DNA from: Solwaraspora sp. WMMA2056
GTDB lineage: Bacteria > Actinomycetota > Actinomycetes > Mycobacteriales > Micromonosporaceae
DNA: 64,000 bases
Direction of reading: 5' to 3'
NCBI RefSeq assembly: GCF_030345095.1
Contig: NZ_CP128360.1
Span: 5,704,001 to 5,768,000 of the forward strand
The translations under genes were made by a program, and so were the position numbers. How positions within the stretch are numbered: the first letter of the stretch is position 1; each line of letters begins with the position of its first letter. The notes beneath the pieces were generated by a model, which did no database searches, was not told the origin of the DNA, and was given only the letters and a program-made list of their open reading frames with translations. Below are positions 1-9,291 of the stretch, in pieces.

Positions 1-126
1 GGTCCCGGATTCATGCCACCTCACCTTCGCCTCACCGTGACTTCACGCCCCAACCGGCAAGCTGGTCTTCACCAGCGGCACTCCGCTGCTGGCCTACCAC
101 TTGTCGACGCGGGGAGGCGACTGAGA

Positions 127-1131
<1,005 letters not shown>

Positions 1132-1146
1132 CCGTGGGGGGACGGT

Positions 1147-1176
1147 GGCCGGTCGGGCGTCCACATCCGACCGGCC
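1147..1176. terminator. Bidirectional hairpin between sigB and the pat gene
   Basis: GGCCGGTCGG and CCGACCGGCC form a perfect 10-bp stem around a 10-nt loop. It lies 15 nt past the sigma-factor stop and in the convergent gap to the next gene. There is no U-tract, as is common in high-GC actinomycetes. Confidence 0.55.
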
Positions 1177-1218
1177 TCCGGCGTTTCAGCCGGCTCCCGG
1201 CGGTGCGCGACGGACGGG

Positions 1219-3879
1219 TCAGAGCCGACGCGGGCCGGTGTCCGGCCGGCTGTCCGCCGGGCCGACGTCGACGCTGACGTGCAGCACCGCCAGCCCGTCC
1301 GGCCGGGCCAGCACCGGGTTGAGGCGCAGCCGGTGGACCTGAGGTTGCTCGTCACCGAGCCGGCCGACCCGCACCAGGAGGTCGGCCAGGGCCTCCCGGT
1401 CGACCGCGCCGGCACCCCGGTAGCCACGCAGCAGCGGTGCCGCGCGCGGCTCGTCGATCAGCTCGGCCGCGTCCCGGTCGGTCAGCGGTGCCGCCCGCCA
1501 CGCCCGGTCGCCCAGCAGGTCGGTCGCCACCCCGCCCAACCCGAAGCCGACCACCGGGCCGAACGTCGGGTCGGTGACCAGCTCCACCACGCAGGCCACC
1601 CCGGGCGGCACCATCGGCTGGACCAGCACCTGGGTACCGAACTGCGCCGCCACCTCGCGGTATGCCTGGTCGACGGCGGCCGGCGACGCCAGGTCGAGAC
1701 GGACCGCACCCAGGTCCAGCCGGTGCCGCAGTCCGTCGGCCGCCGCCTTGAGCACCACCGGGAACCCGAGGTCGCCGGCGGCGGCGACGGCCTGTTCGGC
1801 GGAGGCTGCCGGCACCGCGCCGACCACCTCGATCCCGTACGCGGTGAGCAGTCCGACCGCGTCGGGCGGTCGCGCCGACAGCGCCGTCAGCCCGGCGGCG
1901 GCAGCGTCGACCCCGGCCATCGTCGGCAGCACGCCGGGTGGTTGGCGCAGCCAGTCCGCGTAGTCGGCGACCCGGGCCAGCGCCCGCACCGACTCCTCCA
2001 CCGACGGGTACGTCGGCACGCCGGCCGGCGGCTGCCCGGCCAGCAGGGTCGCCACGGTCGGTTTGTCCCCGGCGAGGGCCACACTGGCCAACGCCGAGGT
2101 GAAGTCGGCGTCCTCGTCGGCCAACTGGCCCGGCAGCGGCGGGGCGAAGACCACCACCAGGGCGTCCACCTCGGTGTCGACCGCGGCGTCGGCGAGCGAG
2201 TCGGCGAAGTCGTGTGCGCCGGCCTCCGGCGCGACCGTCCGCGGGTAGCCGGCGGCGACGGTCAGCCGGTGGGTCCGGCAGGCCGCCGCGGCCAGCATCG
2301 CCAACGCCGACGAGTTGCCGACCACGCCGACCCGTCGGCCCACCGGCAGCGGCTGGTTGGCCAGCAGGGTGCCGACGTCGAACAGCTCCGCGACGGTGTC
2401 GACCCGGATCACCCCGGACCGGGCGAACAGCCGGGTCACCGCCGCAGCGTCCGGCCCACCGCCGTCCGGCCCACCGACGTCCGCTCCACCGACGTCGGGT
2501 TCCCGGCCGTCGGGCCGGCTGCCGGGGGCGAGCGCCACCACCGGCTTGGTCCGCCCGATACGTCGGGTCAGCCGGGCGAACTTGCGGGGGTTGCCGAAGC
2601 TCTCCAGATAGAGCAGGACCACGTCGGTGCCCGGGTCGTCCTGCCAGTACTGCAGCAGGTCGTTGCCGGAGACGTCGGCCCGGTTTCCGGCCGACACGAA
2701 GGTGGACAACCCCAGACCGCGCCGGTCGGCTTCGGCGAGCAGCGCCACCCCGAGCGCCCCGGACTGGCTGAAGAAGCCGACCCGGCCGGCCGGTGGCAAC
2801 TGCGGTGCGAGGGTGGCGTTGAGCCGTACCCGGGGGTCGGTGTTGGCCACCCCGAGGCAGTTCGGGCCGACCACCCGCAGACCCGCGACGTGCGCGGTGC
2901 GGATCAGTTCCCGTTGCGCGGCGGCACCGGCGGGGCCGGTCTCGGCGAACCCGGCGGAGATGACCACCACGCCGTGTGCCCCGGCGGCGGCCGCGTCCGC
3001 CACCACCGCCGGCACCGCGTCCGGGGCGACCGCGACGACCGCCAGGTCGACCGGGACGTCGGCGTCGGCGGCCCGCCGGTACGCGGTCAGCCCGCCGATA
3101 CGGTCCGCCGTCGGATGCACCCCGACGATGTCACCGGTGAAGCCGCCGTCGCGCAGATGCCCGAGGACGGCGGCGCCGACGCCCTGCCCGGTCGCGCTGG
3201 CCCCGTACACCGCGACGCCGCGCGGGGTCAGCAGCCGGGCGATCGACCGGGCCTCGGCGCTGTGTTCCCGGCTCCACTGCACCTGCAGCGACGCCTCGGT
3301 GGGGGCGATCGGGAAACTCAGGTGGACGACGCCGTCGGCGTAGCGGCGACGCACCGGGTAGCCGGCGTCGGAGAAGACCCGCAGCATCGGGGCGTTCGCC
3401 GGCAGGACCTCCGCCACGAAGGATTCGATGCCGTCGGCGCGGGCGGCCGCGGCCAGGTGCTCCAGCAGCACCGAGCCGACACCCCGGCCCTGGTGGGCGT
3501 CCTCGACGACGAAGGCGACCTCGGCCTCGGTGGAGTCCGGGCCGAGTCGGTCGTACCGGCCGACGGCGAAGATCCGGTCGCCGGAGACCACCACGAACGC
3601 CTCCCGGTCGTGGTGGTCGACGTTGACGAACCGGTGCAGGTCGCGTTCGGGAATGCGCGGGTACGGGGAGAAGTAACGCAGGTAGCGGGTGCGTTCGGAG
3701 AAGCGGGCGTGCATGGCGACGATCGCGTCGGCGTCGTCGGGTCGGATCTGCCGCAGGTGGACGGTGGTGCCGTCGCGCAGCAGCACGTCAGCGGAGCGGT
3801 CCACAGCCGAGCGATCTGCTGCCGACGGGTCCAGCGCCGAGCGACCCGACACCGAGGGGTCCACGGTCGACGGATCCAC
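1219..3879 (-). CDS. pat: GNAT acetyltransferase fused to NDP-forming acyl-CoA ligase-like domain (Pat/PatA type)
   Basis: A protein of about 886 residues. The N-terminal GNAT domain (about residues 25-190) carries the acetyl-CoA loop QGRGVG. A CoA-binding Rossmann domain, a ligase domain (GNRADVSGNDLLQYW) and a C-terminal ATP-grasp domain follow. Family members acetylate lysines of acyl-CoA synthetases. The N-terminal position of GNAT matches the Streptomyces PatA arrangement rather than enterobacterial Pat. The usual SHTG segment with the phospho-histidine of true acyl-CoA ligases is absent and replaced by a Gly/Asp-rich stretch (about 2440-2530), so the ligase part is probably a sensor. 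The GTG at 3879 lies 2 nt after the acuC stop, and no ATG fits. Transcribed after acuC. Confidence 0.85.
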   Translation of the reverse strand: MDPSTVDPSVSGRSALDPSAADRSAVDRSADVLLRDGTTVHLRQIRPDDADAIVAMHARFSERTRYLRYFSPYPRIPERDLHRFVNVDHHDREAFVVVSGDRIFAVGRYDRLGPDSTEAEVAFVVEDAHQGRGVGSVLLEHLAAAARADGIESFVAEVLPANAPMLRVFSDAGYPVRRRYADGVVHLSFPIAPTEASLQVQWSREHSAEARSIARLLTPRGVAVYGASATGQGVGAAVLGHLRDGGFTGDIVGVHPTADRIGGLTAYRRAADADVPVDLAVVAVAPDAVPAVVADAAAAGAHGVVVISAGFAETGPAGAAAQRELIRTAHVAGLRVVGPNCLGVANTDPRVRLNATLAPQLPPAGRVGFFSQSGALGVALLAEADRRGLGLSTFVSAGNRADVSGNDLLQYWQDDPGTDVVLLYLESFGNPRKFARLTRRIGRTKPVVALAPGSRPDGREPDVGGADVGGPDGGGPDAAAVTRLFARSGVIRVDTVAELFDVGTLLANQPLPVGRRVGVVGNSSALAMLAAAACRTHRLTVAAGYPRTVAPEAGAHDFADSLADAAVDTEVDALVVVFAPPLPGQLADEDADFTSALASVALAGDKPTVATLLAGQPPAGVPTYPSVEESVRALARVADYADWLRQPPGVLPTMAGVDAAAAGLTALSARPPDAVGLLTAYGIEVVGAVPAASAEQAVAAAGDLGFPVVLKAAADGLRHRLDLGAVRLDLASPAAVDQAYREVAAQFGTQVLVQPMVPPGVACVVELVTDPTFGPVVGFGLGGVATDLLGDRAWRAAPLTDRDAAELIDEPRAAPLLRGYRGAGAVDREALADLLVRVGRLGDEQPQVHRLRLNPVLARPDGLAVLHVSVDVGPADSRPDTGPRRL

Positions 3880-3881
3880 GG

Positions 3882-5105
3882 TCAGTCCCGGGGGTCGTGC
3901 GGGTCGAGTCCGTGCAGCGGGAACACCGCCTTGCGGGTCGCCATGATCGCCCGGTCGACCGGGTCCGGGTCGCCGCCGGGCTGCCAGGTGGTGAAGTCGA
4001 GGTCGACGTCGTCGGTCATCCGCAGCGGCACCGGCCGGCCGGGGCAGCGGGCGGCGGCCAACGCCCGCCAGGCCGGCGGGGTCAGTGTCGCCGGGTGCAG
4101 CGGGGCACCAGTGGCGACCGCCAGCAGGTGGGTCCAGGCCCGGGGCACCACCTCGACCAGGGCGTACCCGCCGCCGCCGGTGGCCACCCAGCGTCCGTCG
4201 CAGAGCTCGTCGGCCAGCGACCGCAGCGCCAGGTACGCCGCCCGCTGGCAGTCCACGCTCAGGCCCAGGTCGGCCAGCGGGTCGAGCCGGTGGGCGTCGG
4301 CCCCGCACTGGGTGACCAGCAGCTGTGGCCCGAAGGCTCGCAGCAGCGACGGCACGACCGCGTGGAACGCCCGGAGCCATCCGGCGTCGGCCGTACCGGA
4401 GGGCAGCGCCACGTTGACGGCGCTGCCCTGCGCCGTCGGGCCGCCGACCTCGTCGGGGAAGCCGGTGCCCGGGAACAGCGCCAGCGGGGTCTCGTGCAGG
4501 CTGATGGTGAGCACCCGGGGGTCGTCGTAGAAGATCTCCTGCACCCCGTCGCCGTGGTGCACGTCGATGTCGACGTAGGCGATCCGCTCGGCACCGAGGT
4601 CGAGCAGCCGGGCGATGGCCACCGCCGGATCGTTGTAGACGCAGAACCCGGCGGCCCGGCCCGGCATCGCGTGGTGCAGCCCGCCGGAGACGTTGACCGC
4701 CCGGCGGGCCGTGCCCCGCCAGACCGCCTCGGCGGCGGCCAGCGTGGCGCCGGCGACCAGCGCGCTGGCCTCGTGCATCCCGTCGAACGTCGGGTTGTCC
4801 GGGGTGCCCAGGCCGTACCCGGAGAAGAACGGGTCGTCGTGGGCGACCCGGACCGCGTCGAGGTAGTCGGGTCGGTGCACCCGGGTCAACGCGGCGTCGT
4901 CGGCCGGCTCGGGGGCGATCAGCCGTACCCCGGGCCGGTCGAGCAGGCCGTACTCGCGGGCAAGCGCGATGGTCAGCTCCACGCGTACCGGGTCCAGCGG
5001 GTGGTCACCCAGGTCGTAGGTGAGCAGCCGGTCGTCCCAGACGACCACCGTCGTGTCCGGTTGCTGGCCCGTCCCGCCTGTCATCTCGCCCGTCGCGTCC
5101 GGCAT
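3882..5105 (-). CDS. acuC: AcuC-type deacetylase (histone deacetylase superfamily)
   Basis: A zinc-dependent amidohydrolase of 407 residues, expected to remove acetyl groups from lysines of proteins such as acetyl-CoA synthetase. Visible signatures are the HHAMPG catalytic histidine pair, the metal-binding DIDVHHGDG segment, and the C-terminal GGGGYALVEVVPRAWTH. It lies directly upstream of the Pat-like acetyltransferase with a 2-nt gap, so eraser and writer of the same modification are probably co-transcribed, as with Bacillus acuA/acuC. The ATG at 5105 lies 4 nt beyond the preceding sulfurtransferase stop; a second ATG at 5084 with GGCGAG upstream is an alternative. Confidence 0.9.
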   Translation of the reverse strand: MPDATGEMTGGTGQQPDTTVVVWDDRLLTYDLGDHPLDPVRVELTIALAREYGLLDRPGVRLIAPEPADDAALTRVHRPDYLDAVRVAHDDPFFSGYGLGTPDNPTFDGMHEASALVAGATLAAAEAVWRGTARRAVNVSGGLHHAMPGRAAGFCVYNDPAVAIARLLDLGAERIAYVDIDVHHGDGVQEIFYDDPRVLTISLHETPLALFPGTGFPDEVGGPTAQGSAVNVALPSGTADAGWLRAFHAVVPSLLRAFGPQLLVTQCGADAHRLDPLADLGLSVDCQRAAYLALRSLADELCDGRWVATGGGGYALVEVVPRAWTHLLAVATGAPLHPATLTPPAWRALAAARCPGRPVPLRMTDDVDLDFTTWQPGGDPDPVDRAIMATRKAVFPLHGLDPHDPRD

Positions 5106-5109
5106 CTGG

Positions 5110-5964
5110 TCATCGTTGCACGGGCCGGTCCGGATCGGTGATCCACTCGCTCCAGGATCCGACGTAGAGGGCCGCGTCGGTGCGCCCGGCGCGGTGCAGC
5201 GCGAGCACCGTGTGCGCGGCGGTCACCCCGGAGCCGCAGTACGCGGCGACCGGGGTGTCCGGGTGCAGTCCGGCGGCGGTGAACCGGTCCCGCAGCGCGG
5301 CGGCGTCGCGCAGCGCGCCGGTGGCGTCGGCGTGCCCGGTGGTCGGCAGGTTGACCGCGCCGGGGATGTGCCCGGCCACCGGGTCGACCGGTTCCCGCTC
5401 GCCCCGGTACCGCTCCGGGGCGCGCACGTCGATCAGCAGGCCGCCGTCGTGGGGCAGCCGACCGGCGCCGACGGCGTCGAGCACCGGCAGGCCACCCGGC
5501 CGTACGGTGATGTCGCCGGCCGGCGGGGACGGCACCTGGGTGACCACCGGGTGACCTGCGGCGACCCAGGTCCGGTAGCCGCCGTCGAGCACCCAGGTCT
5601 GCCGGTGCCCGGCCCAGCGCAGCGTCCACCAGGCGCGGGCGGCGGCCATCGCGTCACCGTCGTCGTAGACGACGACCGGCTGCCCGGCCCGTACCCCGGC
5701 GGCGCGCAGCACGGTCTGCAGCGCGGCGGGGTCGGGCAGCGGGTGCCGGCCGTCGGCGCCGGGTGGGCCGCAGAGCTGGGTGTCCAGGTCGACGAAGACC
5801 GCGCCGGGCAGGTGCCCGGCGGTGTAGTCGTCGCGCCCCGGTGGGCCGGTGAGCCGCCACCGTACGTCGAGCAGCGTCGGCGGCGTGTCGGTGGTGAGCG
5901 CGTCGGCCAACGCGGCGACGGCAACGGTAGGGTCGTCGGCAGCGAACACGGCCCCATTCAACAC
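5110..5964 (-). CDS. sseA: Thiosulfate/3-mercaptopyruvate sulfurtransferase (tandem rhodanese)
   Basis: A protein of 284 residues with two rhodanese-fold repeats. The first (about 1-140) is inactive. The second carries the active-site loop YCGSGVTAAH near residue 243, with catalytic Cys followed by G-S-G-V-T, the pattern seen in 3-mercaptopyruvate sulfurtransferases. It transfers sulfane sulfur to cyanide or thiol acceptors in the cytoplasm. The ATG at 5964 is the first in-frame start. It appears to be the first gene of a tight operon with acuC (4-nt gap) and pat. A general thiosulfate sulfurtransferase cannot be excluded from the loop alone. Confidence 0.85.
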   Translation of the reverse strand: MLNGAVFAADDPTVAVAALADALTTDTPPTLLDVRWRLTGPPGRDDYTAGHLPGAVFVDLDTQLCGPPGADGRHPLPDPAALQTVLRAAGVRAGQPVVVYDDGDAMAAARAWWTLRWAGHRQTWVLDGGYRTWVAAGHPVVTQVPSPPAGDITVRPGGLPVLDAVGAGRLPHDGGLLIDVRAPERYRGEREPVDPVAGHIPGAVNLPTTGHADATGALRDAAALRDRFTAAGLHPDTPVAAYCGSGVTAAHTVLALHRAGRTDAALYVGSWSEWITDPDRPVQR

Positions 5965-6056
5965 CAGGTCGGCCGATGCCTGCCCGCAGCCACGTGTCCG
6001 TTACGGCTGGTTGTCGGCGTCGCAGGGTAGCATTGAGCACTGGAGGGCAGCAGACC

Positions 6057-6782
6057 GTGAACGATCTTGTCGATACCACCGAAATGTATCTGCGCACCAT
6101 CCTCGAGCTCGAAGAGGAGTCGGTGCCGCCGCTGCGCGCCCGGATCGCCGAGCGGCTGCACCAGAGCGGTCCCACGGTCAGCCAGACGGTTGCCCGGATG
6201 GAACGCGACGGGCTGCTCACCATCGAGGACGACCGGAACCTGCGGCTGACCGACCTCGGGCGCGCGCAGGCGGTGTCCGTGATGCGCAAGCACCGGCTGG
6301 CCGAGTTGCTGCTGGTCAACGTCATCGGGATGCCCTACGAGGAGGCCCACGAGGAGGCCTGTCGCTGGGAGCACGTGATGAGCGACGCGGTGGAGCAGAA
6401 GGTCTACGACCTGCTGCACCGGCCGACGCGGTCGCCGTACGGCAACCCGATCCCCGGCCTGGAGGCGCTCTCCGGTGGCAAGCCGGCCCAGGCCAGCCCC
6501 GACATCGCCGCCGAAACCGAGCGCAACCTCGCGTTCCCTGGCCTGACCGGCACGGTCGTGGTCCGGCGGATCTGCGAGAGCGTGCAGACCAACGCCGACG
6601 TGCTGCGGCAACTGCACACCGCCGGGGTGGATCCGGGTGCCACGGTCACGGTCGCCCAGGAGCGTGACGGGGTGACCATCGATCGCTCCGGGGAGAAGAT
6701 CCATCTGCCCCGGGAGGTCGCCTCGCGGGTGTTCGTCGCGGTCGGCGACCACGGCAGGTCACTGGCCGGTGCCTCCGCCTGA
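6057..6782 (+). CDS. DtxR/IdeR-family metal-dependent transcriptional regulator
   Basis: A repressor of 241 residues that binds DNA when loaded with Fe(II) or a similar metal. It has an N-terminal winged helix (RIAERLHQSGPTVSQTVARM), the dimerisation/metal domain and a C-terminal SH3-like domain. DtxR metal ligands are visible: Met10-equivalent in TTEMYLRTI, and Cys/Glu/His in ACRWEHVMS, followed by the SPYGNPIPGL stretch typical of true DtxR/IdeR. The GTG at 6057 is preceded by GGAGGG; the frame is open further upstream without a ribosome site. It is divergent from the sulfurtransferase operon across a 92-bp gap. Confidence 0.9.
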   Translation: MNDLVDTTEMYLRTILELEEESVPPLRARIAERLHQSGPTVSQTVARMERDGLLTIEDDRNLRLTDLGRAQAVSVMRKHRLAELLLVNVIGMPYEEAHEEACRWEHVMSDAVEQKVYDLLHRPTRSPYGNPIPGLEALSGGKPAQASPDIAAETERNLAFPGLTGTVVVRRICESVQTNADVLRQLHTAGVDPGATVTVAQERDGVTIDRSGEKIHLPREVASRVFVAVGDHGRSLAGASA

Positions 6783-6827
6783 CCGAGGCGACCGCCTGAC
6801 CGACGGCGCCTGCAGCTGCTTTGTCGA

Positions 6828-6861
6828 GAGCCGGGCCCGGGGACGATCCCGGGGCCGGCTC
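6828..6861. terminator. Strong hairpin between dtxR-type gene and lipoprotein gene
   Basis: Arms at 6828-6841 and 6848-6861 pair at 13 of 14 positions (GAGCCGG core) around a short loop. It sits in the convergent gap and overlaps the stop codon of the lipoprotein gene, so it could end transcripts from both sides. Confidence 0.55.
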
Positions 6862-7471
6862 ACTTCTTCCGGTTGTCGTGTACCAGCCGGGCCAGTTCCA
6901 CCATCTTCGGCGCCAGCTCGACCGCGGACTGCTCGTCGTCGCCCGGAGCGAACGTCCAGCGCAAACTGAGCTGCGTCGGGTCGGCGGTGATCCAGTTGAC
7001 CTCCAGCCCCGCCCCGTACCCGGTGTCCGGATCCGGCTTGATCGGGATCCAGTAGGCGGCCTTCGCGAAGTCCGGGATCTCCTTGGCACCGACCGGTGCG
7101 ACGTCGTCGGCGAACACCGACGCGCTGGCCTTGGTGTCCGAGATCGACAGCATCAGATCCGGCAGCGGTTCCTGCGCCGGGCGCAGCAGGCAGGACCGCG
7201 TCTTTTCGTGGGTGCTGGCCGCCGCCACCTCGAACCGGAACCCGACGATCTGCTCGACGACGTCGTAGTCGAACACCGTGCACACGCCGCCAGCTTCGGC
7301 GGCCGGCGGCCGGGGCACCTCCGGGTACGGCTCGACCGGGCTCGGCGACGGGCTGACCTGCGGCGCGTCGGACGGCTCGGTGCCGGCGGTGGCCGCCGCC
7401 TCGGTGGAGCAGCCCGTGGCGAGCAGCAGCAGGATCGCAGCGGCGCCGGACAGGGACACACGAACGCCCAC
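6860..7471 (-). CDS. Secreted lipoprotein, DUF3558-like
   Basis: A protein of about 203 residues with a lipoprotein signal peptide (VSLSGAAAILLLLATGCS, lipobox LATGC), a Pro/Ser-rich linker and an extracellular domain. Two further cysteines (GGVCTVFD and RSCLLRP) probably form a disulfide. The domain resembles DUF3558-type lipoproteins of actinomycetes, whose role is not established. The GTG at 7471 is chosen because GGGAGG lies just upstream and it places the signal peptide at the N-terminus. Single gene, convergent with the dtxR-type regulator. Confidence 0.7.
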   Translation of the reverse strand: MGVRVSLSGAAAILLLLATGCSTEAAATAGTEPSDAPQVSPSPSPVEPYPEVPRPPAAEAGGVCTVFDYDVVEQIVGFRFEVAAASTHEKTRSCLLRPAQEPLPDLMLSISDTKASASVFADDVAPVGAKEIPDFAKAAYWIPIKPDPDTGYGAGLEVNWITADPTQLSLRWTFAPGDDEQSAVELAPKMVELARLVHDNRKK

Positions 7472-7583
7472 AGTGGCCTCCCACGGGTCAGGCCGGTCGA
7501 AAAAGGCGGATTGTTCGTGGCACACCGTACGGCTTCCCGGCGCTGCGCGAAAGTCCGCCACCCGGGCAACTCCCGATGGTGCC

Positions 7584-7832
7584 TCACGGCAGGTACGGGC
7601 AGTGCCGGCAACCCTGGTCGCAGCAGGTGCCCCGGCGGGCCAGGAATCCCGCAGTCAGCACGAACAGCCCGGTCCCCGGGTCGAGGTAGCCGGCGTCTGC
7701 GGCGTCGAGGGCGGCCGTGTGCGCGGCCAGGATCGCCGCCCGGTGCGGGTGCTCCGGTGCCAGCCGGGCCGGATGCGGCTCGGTGAGCGGCCGGTCCGCC
7801 AGCGGCAACCGTCGCCCCCGCGCCCCCGCCAT
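7584..7832 (-). CDS. DUF5522 family small cysteine-rich protein
   Basis: A protein of 82 residues. The C-terminal motif TCCDQGCRHCPY contains four cysteines that could bind a metal or iron-sulfur cluster, and the GYLDPGTGLFVLTAGFL segment before it is characteristic of this uncharacterised family. The ATG at 7832 is chosen because conservation starts near it; the open frame extends upstream without a convincing ribosome site. The TnpB element ends about 75 bp upstream of its start, so its native promoter may have been displaced by the insertion. Confidence 0.7.
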   Translation of the reverse strand: MAGARGRRLPLADRPLTEPHPARLAPEHPHRAAILAAHTAALDAADAGYLDPGTGLFVLTAGFLARRGTCCDQGCRHCPYLP

Positions 7833-7908
7833 ACCGGTGACCCTACGCAGGCCGCCGATGTGGTACCACTCGTGGGTCCACCACGCACCGACCCGAACGG
7901 ACCCCGTT

Positions 7909-8050
7909 GACAATCCTCCCCGCCCTAACCGACGGGGATTCCCTGGGTCGCCCCAGGGGTTTCCTGTTTCACCGACGACCGCCCCGTCCGAGAGGAGGAC
8001 TCCCGGTGAGGTCTTACACCGCCTCCACAGGCAGTCACGGAGAGCCCCTC
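7909..8050 (-). ncRNA. Predicted omega (reRNA) guide RNA of the TnpB element
   Basis: By analogy with characterised TnpB systems, the 3' end of tnpB and the right end encode the guide RNA scaffold. Here the two hairpins at 7917-7958 and the terminal GAGGATTGTCAAC would form its 3' part. The guide would be the chromosomal sequence directly beyond it on the minus strand, beginning GGGGTCCGTTCGGGTC. The 5' limit given is a guess. Confidence 0.4.
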
Positions 8051-9124
8051 CGCGAGGATGTTGCGGGCCGCGTTGACGTCCCGGTCGTGGGTCTGCCCGC
8101 ATCGGCAGGTCCACGACCGGACGGTCAACGGCATCCGCTCGGCCAGTTCGCCGCAGGCGGAGCACAGCCGGGTCGACGGGAACCAGCGGTCGACTACCAC
8201 CAGGTCCCGGCCGTACCAGTCGGCCTTGTAGGCCAGCATGGTGCGGAACTGCCGCCAGGCCGCGTCGGAGATGGCGCGGGCCAGACGGTGATTGGCCATC
8301 ATGTTGCGGACGGTCAGGTCCTCGATCACGATCGTTTGGGTGTCACGAACGAGTCGAGTGGTGAGTTTGTGCAGGTGGTCGTGTCGGCGGTCGGCGATCC
8401 GGGCATGGATGCGGGCGACCTTCAGCCGTGCTCTGGCCCGGTTCGCCGAGCCTTTGGCCTTGCGGGCGAGGTTGCGTTGGGCGCGGGCCAGCCGATGCCG
8501 GTCGCGGCGTTCGTGCCTCGGGTTGGGAATCTTCTCCCCGGTGGAGAGGGTGAACAGGCTGTCGAGCCCGGCGTCGACCCCCACCACGGCGGTGGAGGCC
8601 GGGGCCGGTTCGATCCGGTCGTCGCAGAGCAGGGAGACGAACCAGCGGCCCGCCGGGTCCTGCGACACGGTCACCGTCGACGGCGCCGCACCGTCGGGCA
8701 GTGGCCGGGACCAGACGATGTCCAACGGTTCGGACATCTTCGCGAGGGTGAGCCGGCCGTCGCGCCAGCGGAACGCGCTGGCGGTGTACTCCGCCGACCG
8801 CCGCGACCGCTTCTTCGACTTGAACGTCGGATACCGGGCCCGTTTCGCCCAGAAGTTGGTGAACGCGGTCTGCAGGTGCCGCAGCGCCTGCTGCAACGGC
8901 ACCGACGACACCTCGGTGAGAAACGCCAACTCGTCGGTCTTCTTCCACCCGGTGAGCATCGCCGACGTCTGGTTGTAGGTGATCCGTTCCTGGCGTTGGG
9001 TCCACGCCTGCGTGCGGGCGGCCAGGGCCTTGTTGTAGACCAGGCGGACACAGCCGAACGTCCGGGCGAGCTCGGTGGCCTGCCCGGGGGTCGGGTAGAA
9101 GCGGTACCTGAACGCCCGCTTCAC
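7925..9124 (-). CDS. tnpB: RNA-guided endonuclease TnpB (IS200/IS605 family OrfB)
   Basis: A protein of about 399 residues with an N-terminal helix-turn-helix domain (FRYRFYPTPGQATELARTFGCVRLVYNKALA), a central beta domain and a split RuvC nuclease. The three acidic residues are present: Asp in VVGVDAGLDSLFTL, Glu in IVIEDLTVRN, Asp in HDRDVNAARNIL. The zinc ribbon reads CSAC then CRC, a C-x-C spacing that I recall from actinobacterial relatives. The frame is uninterrupted, so it may be active. Family members cut DNA matching their omega RNA at sites next to a short motif. GTG 9124 is preferred (CCAGGACC upstream); GTG 9136 is possible. Confidence 0.88.
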   Translation of the reverse strand: MKRAFRYRFYPTPGQATELARTFGCVRLVYNKALAARTQAWTQRQERITYNQTSAMLTGWKKTDELAFLTEVSSVPLQQALRHLQTAFTNFWAKRARYPTFKSKKRSRRSAEYTASAFRWRDGRLTLAKMSEPLDIVWSRPLPDGAAPSTVTVSQDPAGRWFVSLLCDDRIEPAPASTAVVGVDAGLDSLFTLSTGEKIPNPRHERRDRHRLARAQRNLARKAKGSANRARARLKVARIHARIADRRHDHLHKLTTRLVRDTQTIVIEDLTVRNMMANHRLARAISDAAWRQFRTMLAYKADWYGRDLVVVDRWFPSTRLCSACGELAERMPLTVRSWTCRCGQTHDRDVNAARNILAEGLSVTACGGGVRPHRESSSRTGRSSVKQETPGATQGIPVG

Positions 9125-9291
9125 GGTCCTGGACACAGTCCACAGTCTAGCGATCCGGTCGTGAGTCGTGGGGCAGCGTGTGTAATGGGCGCCGATCCGC
9201 CTCGGCGGCGGGCCGGCTTTCCCTGTCCCGCTCCGCAGGAGTTCCGTTTCCTCCCCGGCCTGAAGACCGGAGTATCCACGGAAGGACCCCG

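Larger units (their letters stand above)
7906..9285 (-). mobile_element. Solo TnpB element (IS605/IS1341 group) without tnpA
   Basis: The element consists of tnpB alone plus two terminal hairpin regions. The right end (7906-7960) holds two hairpins, CCCCG...CGGGG and CCCTGGG-TCG-CCCCAGGG, followed on the minus strand by GGAGGATTGTCAAC, the typical end of this group. The left end (about 9250-9285) holds a related TCCTCCCCGG...CCGG hairpin. There are no inverted terminal repeats and no tnpA, so movement would need a transposase in trans. It sits between the DUF5522 gene and the methyltransferase gene. The exact left boundary is uncertain. Confidence 0.65.

Noticed and set aside
1-126. Extended N-terminus of the sigma factor from position 13
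   Set aside because: The extra 38 residues show no conservation that I recognise and no ribosome site precedes position 13, while GTG 127 has GGGAGG.
1279-4530. Plus-strand frame of 1083 codons
   Set aside because: It is antisense to pat and acuC, which have clear catalytic motifs. The translated product is Arg/Gln-rich without domains.
8090-8180. Possible damaged zinc finger in TnpB (C-x-C instead of C-x-x-C)
   Set aside because: The surrounding frame is perfect, and I recall the same spacing in actinobacterial relatives, so it is probably native.
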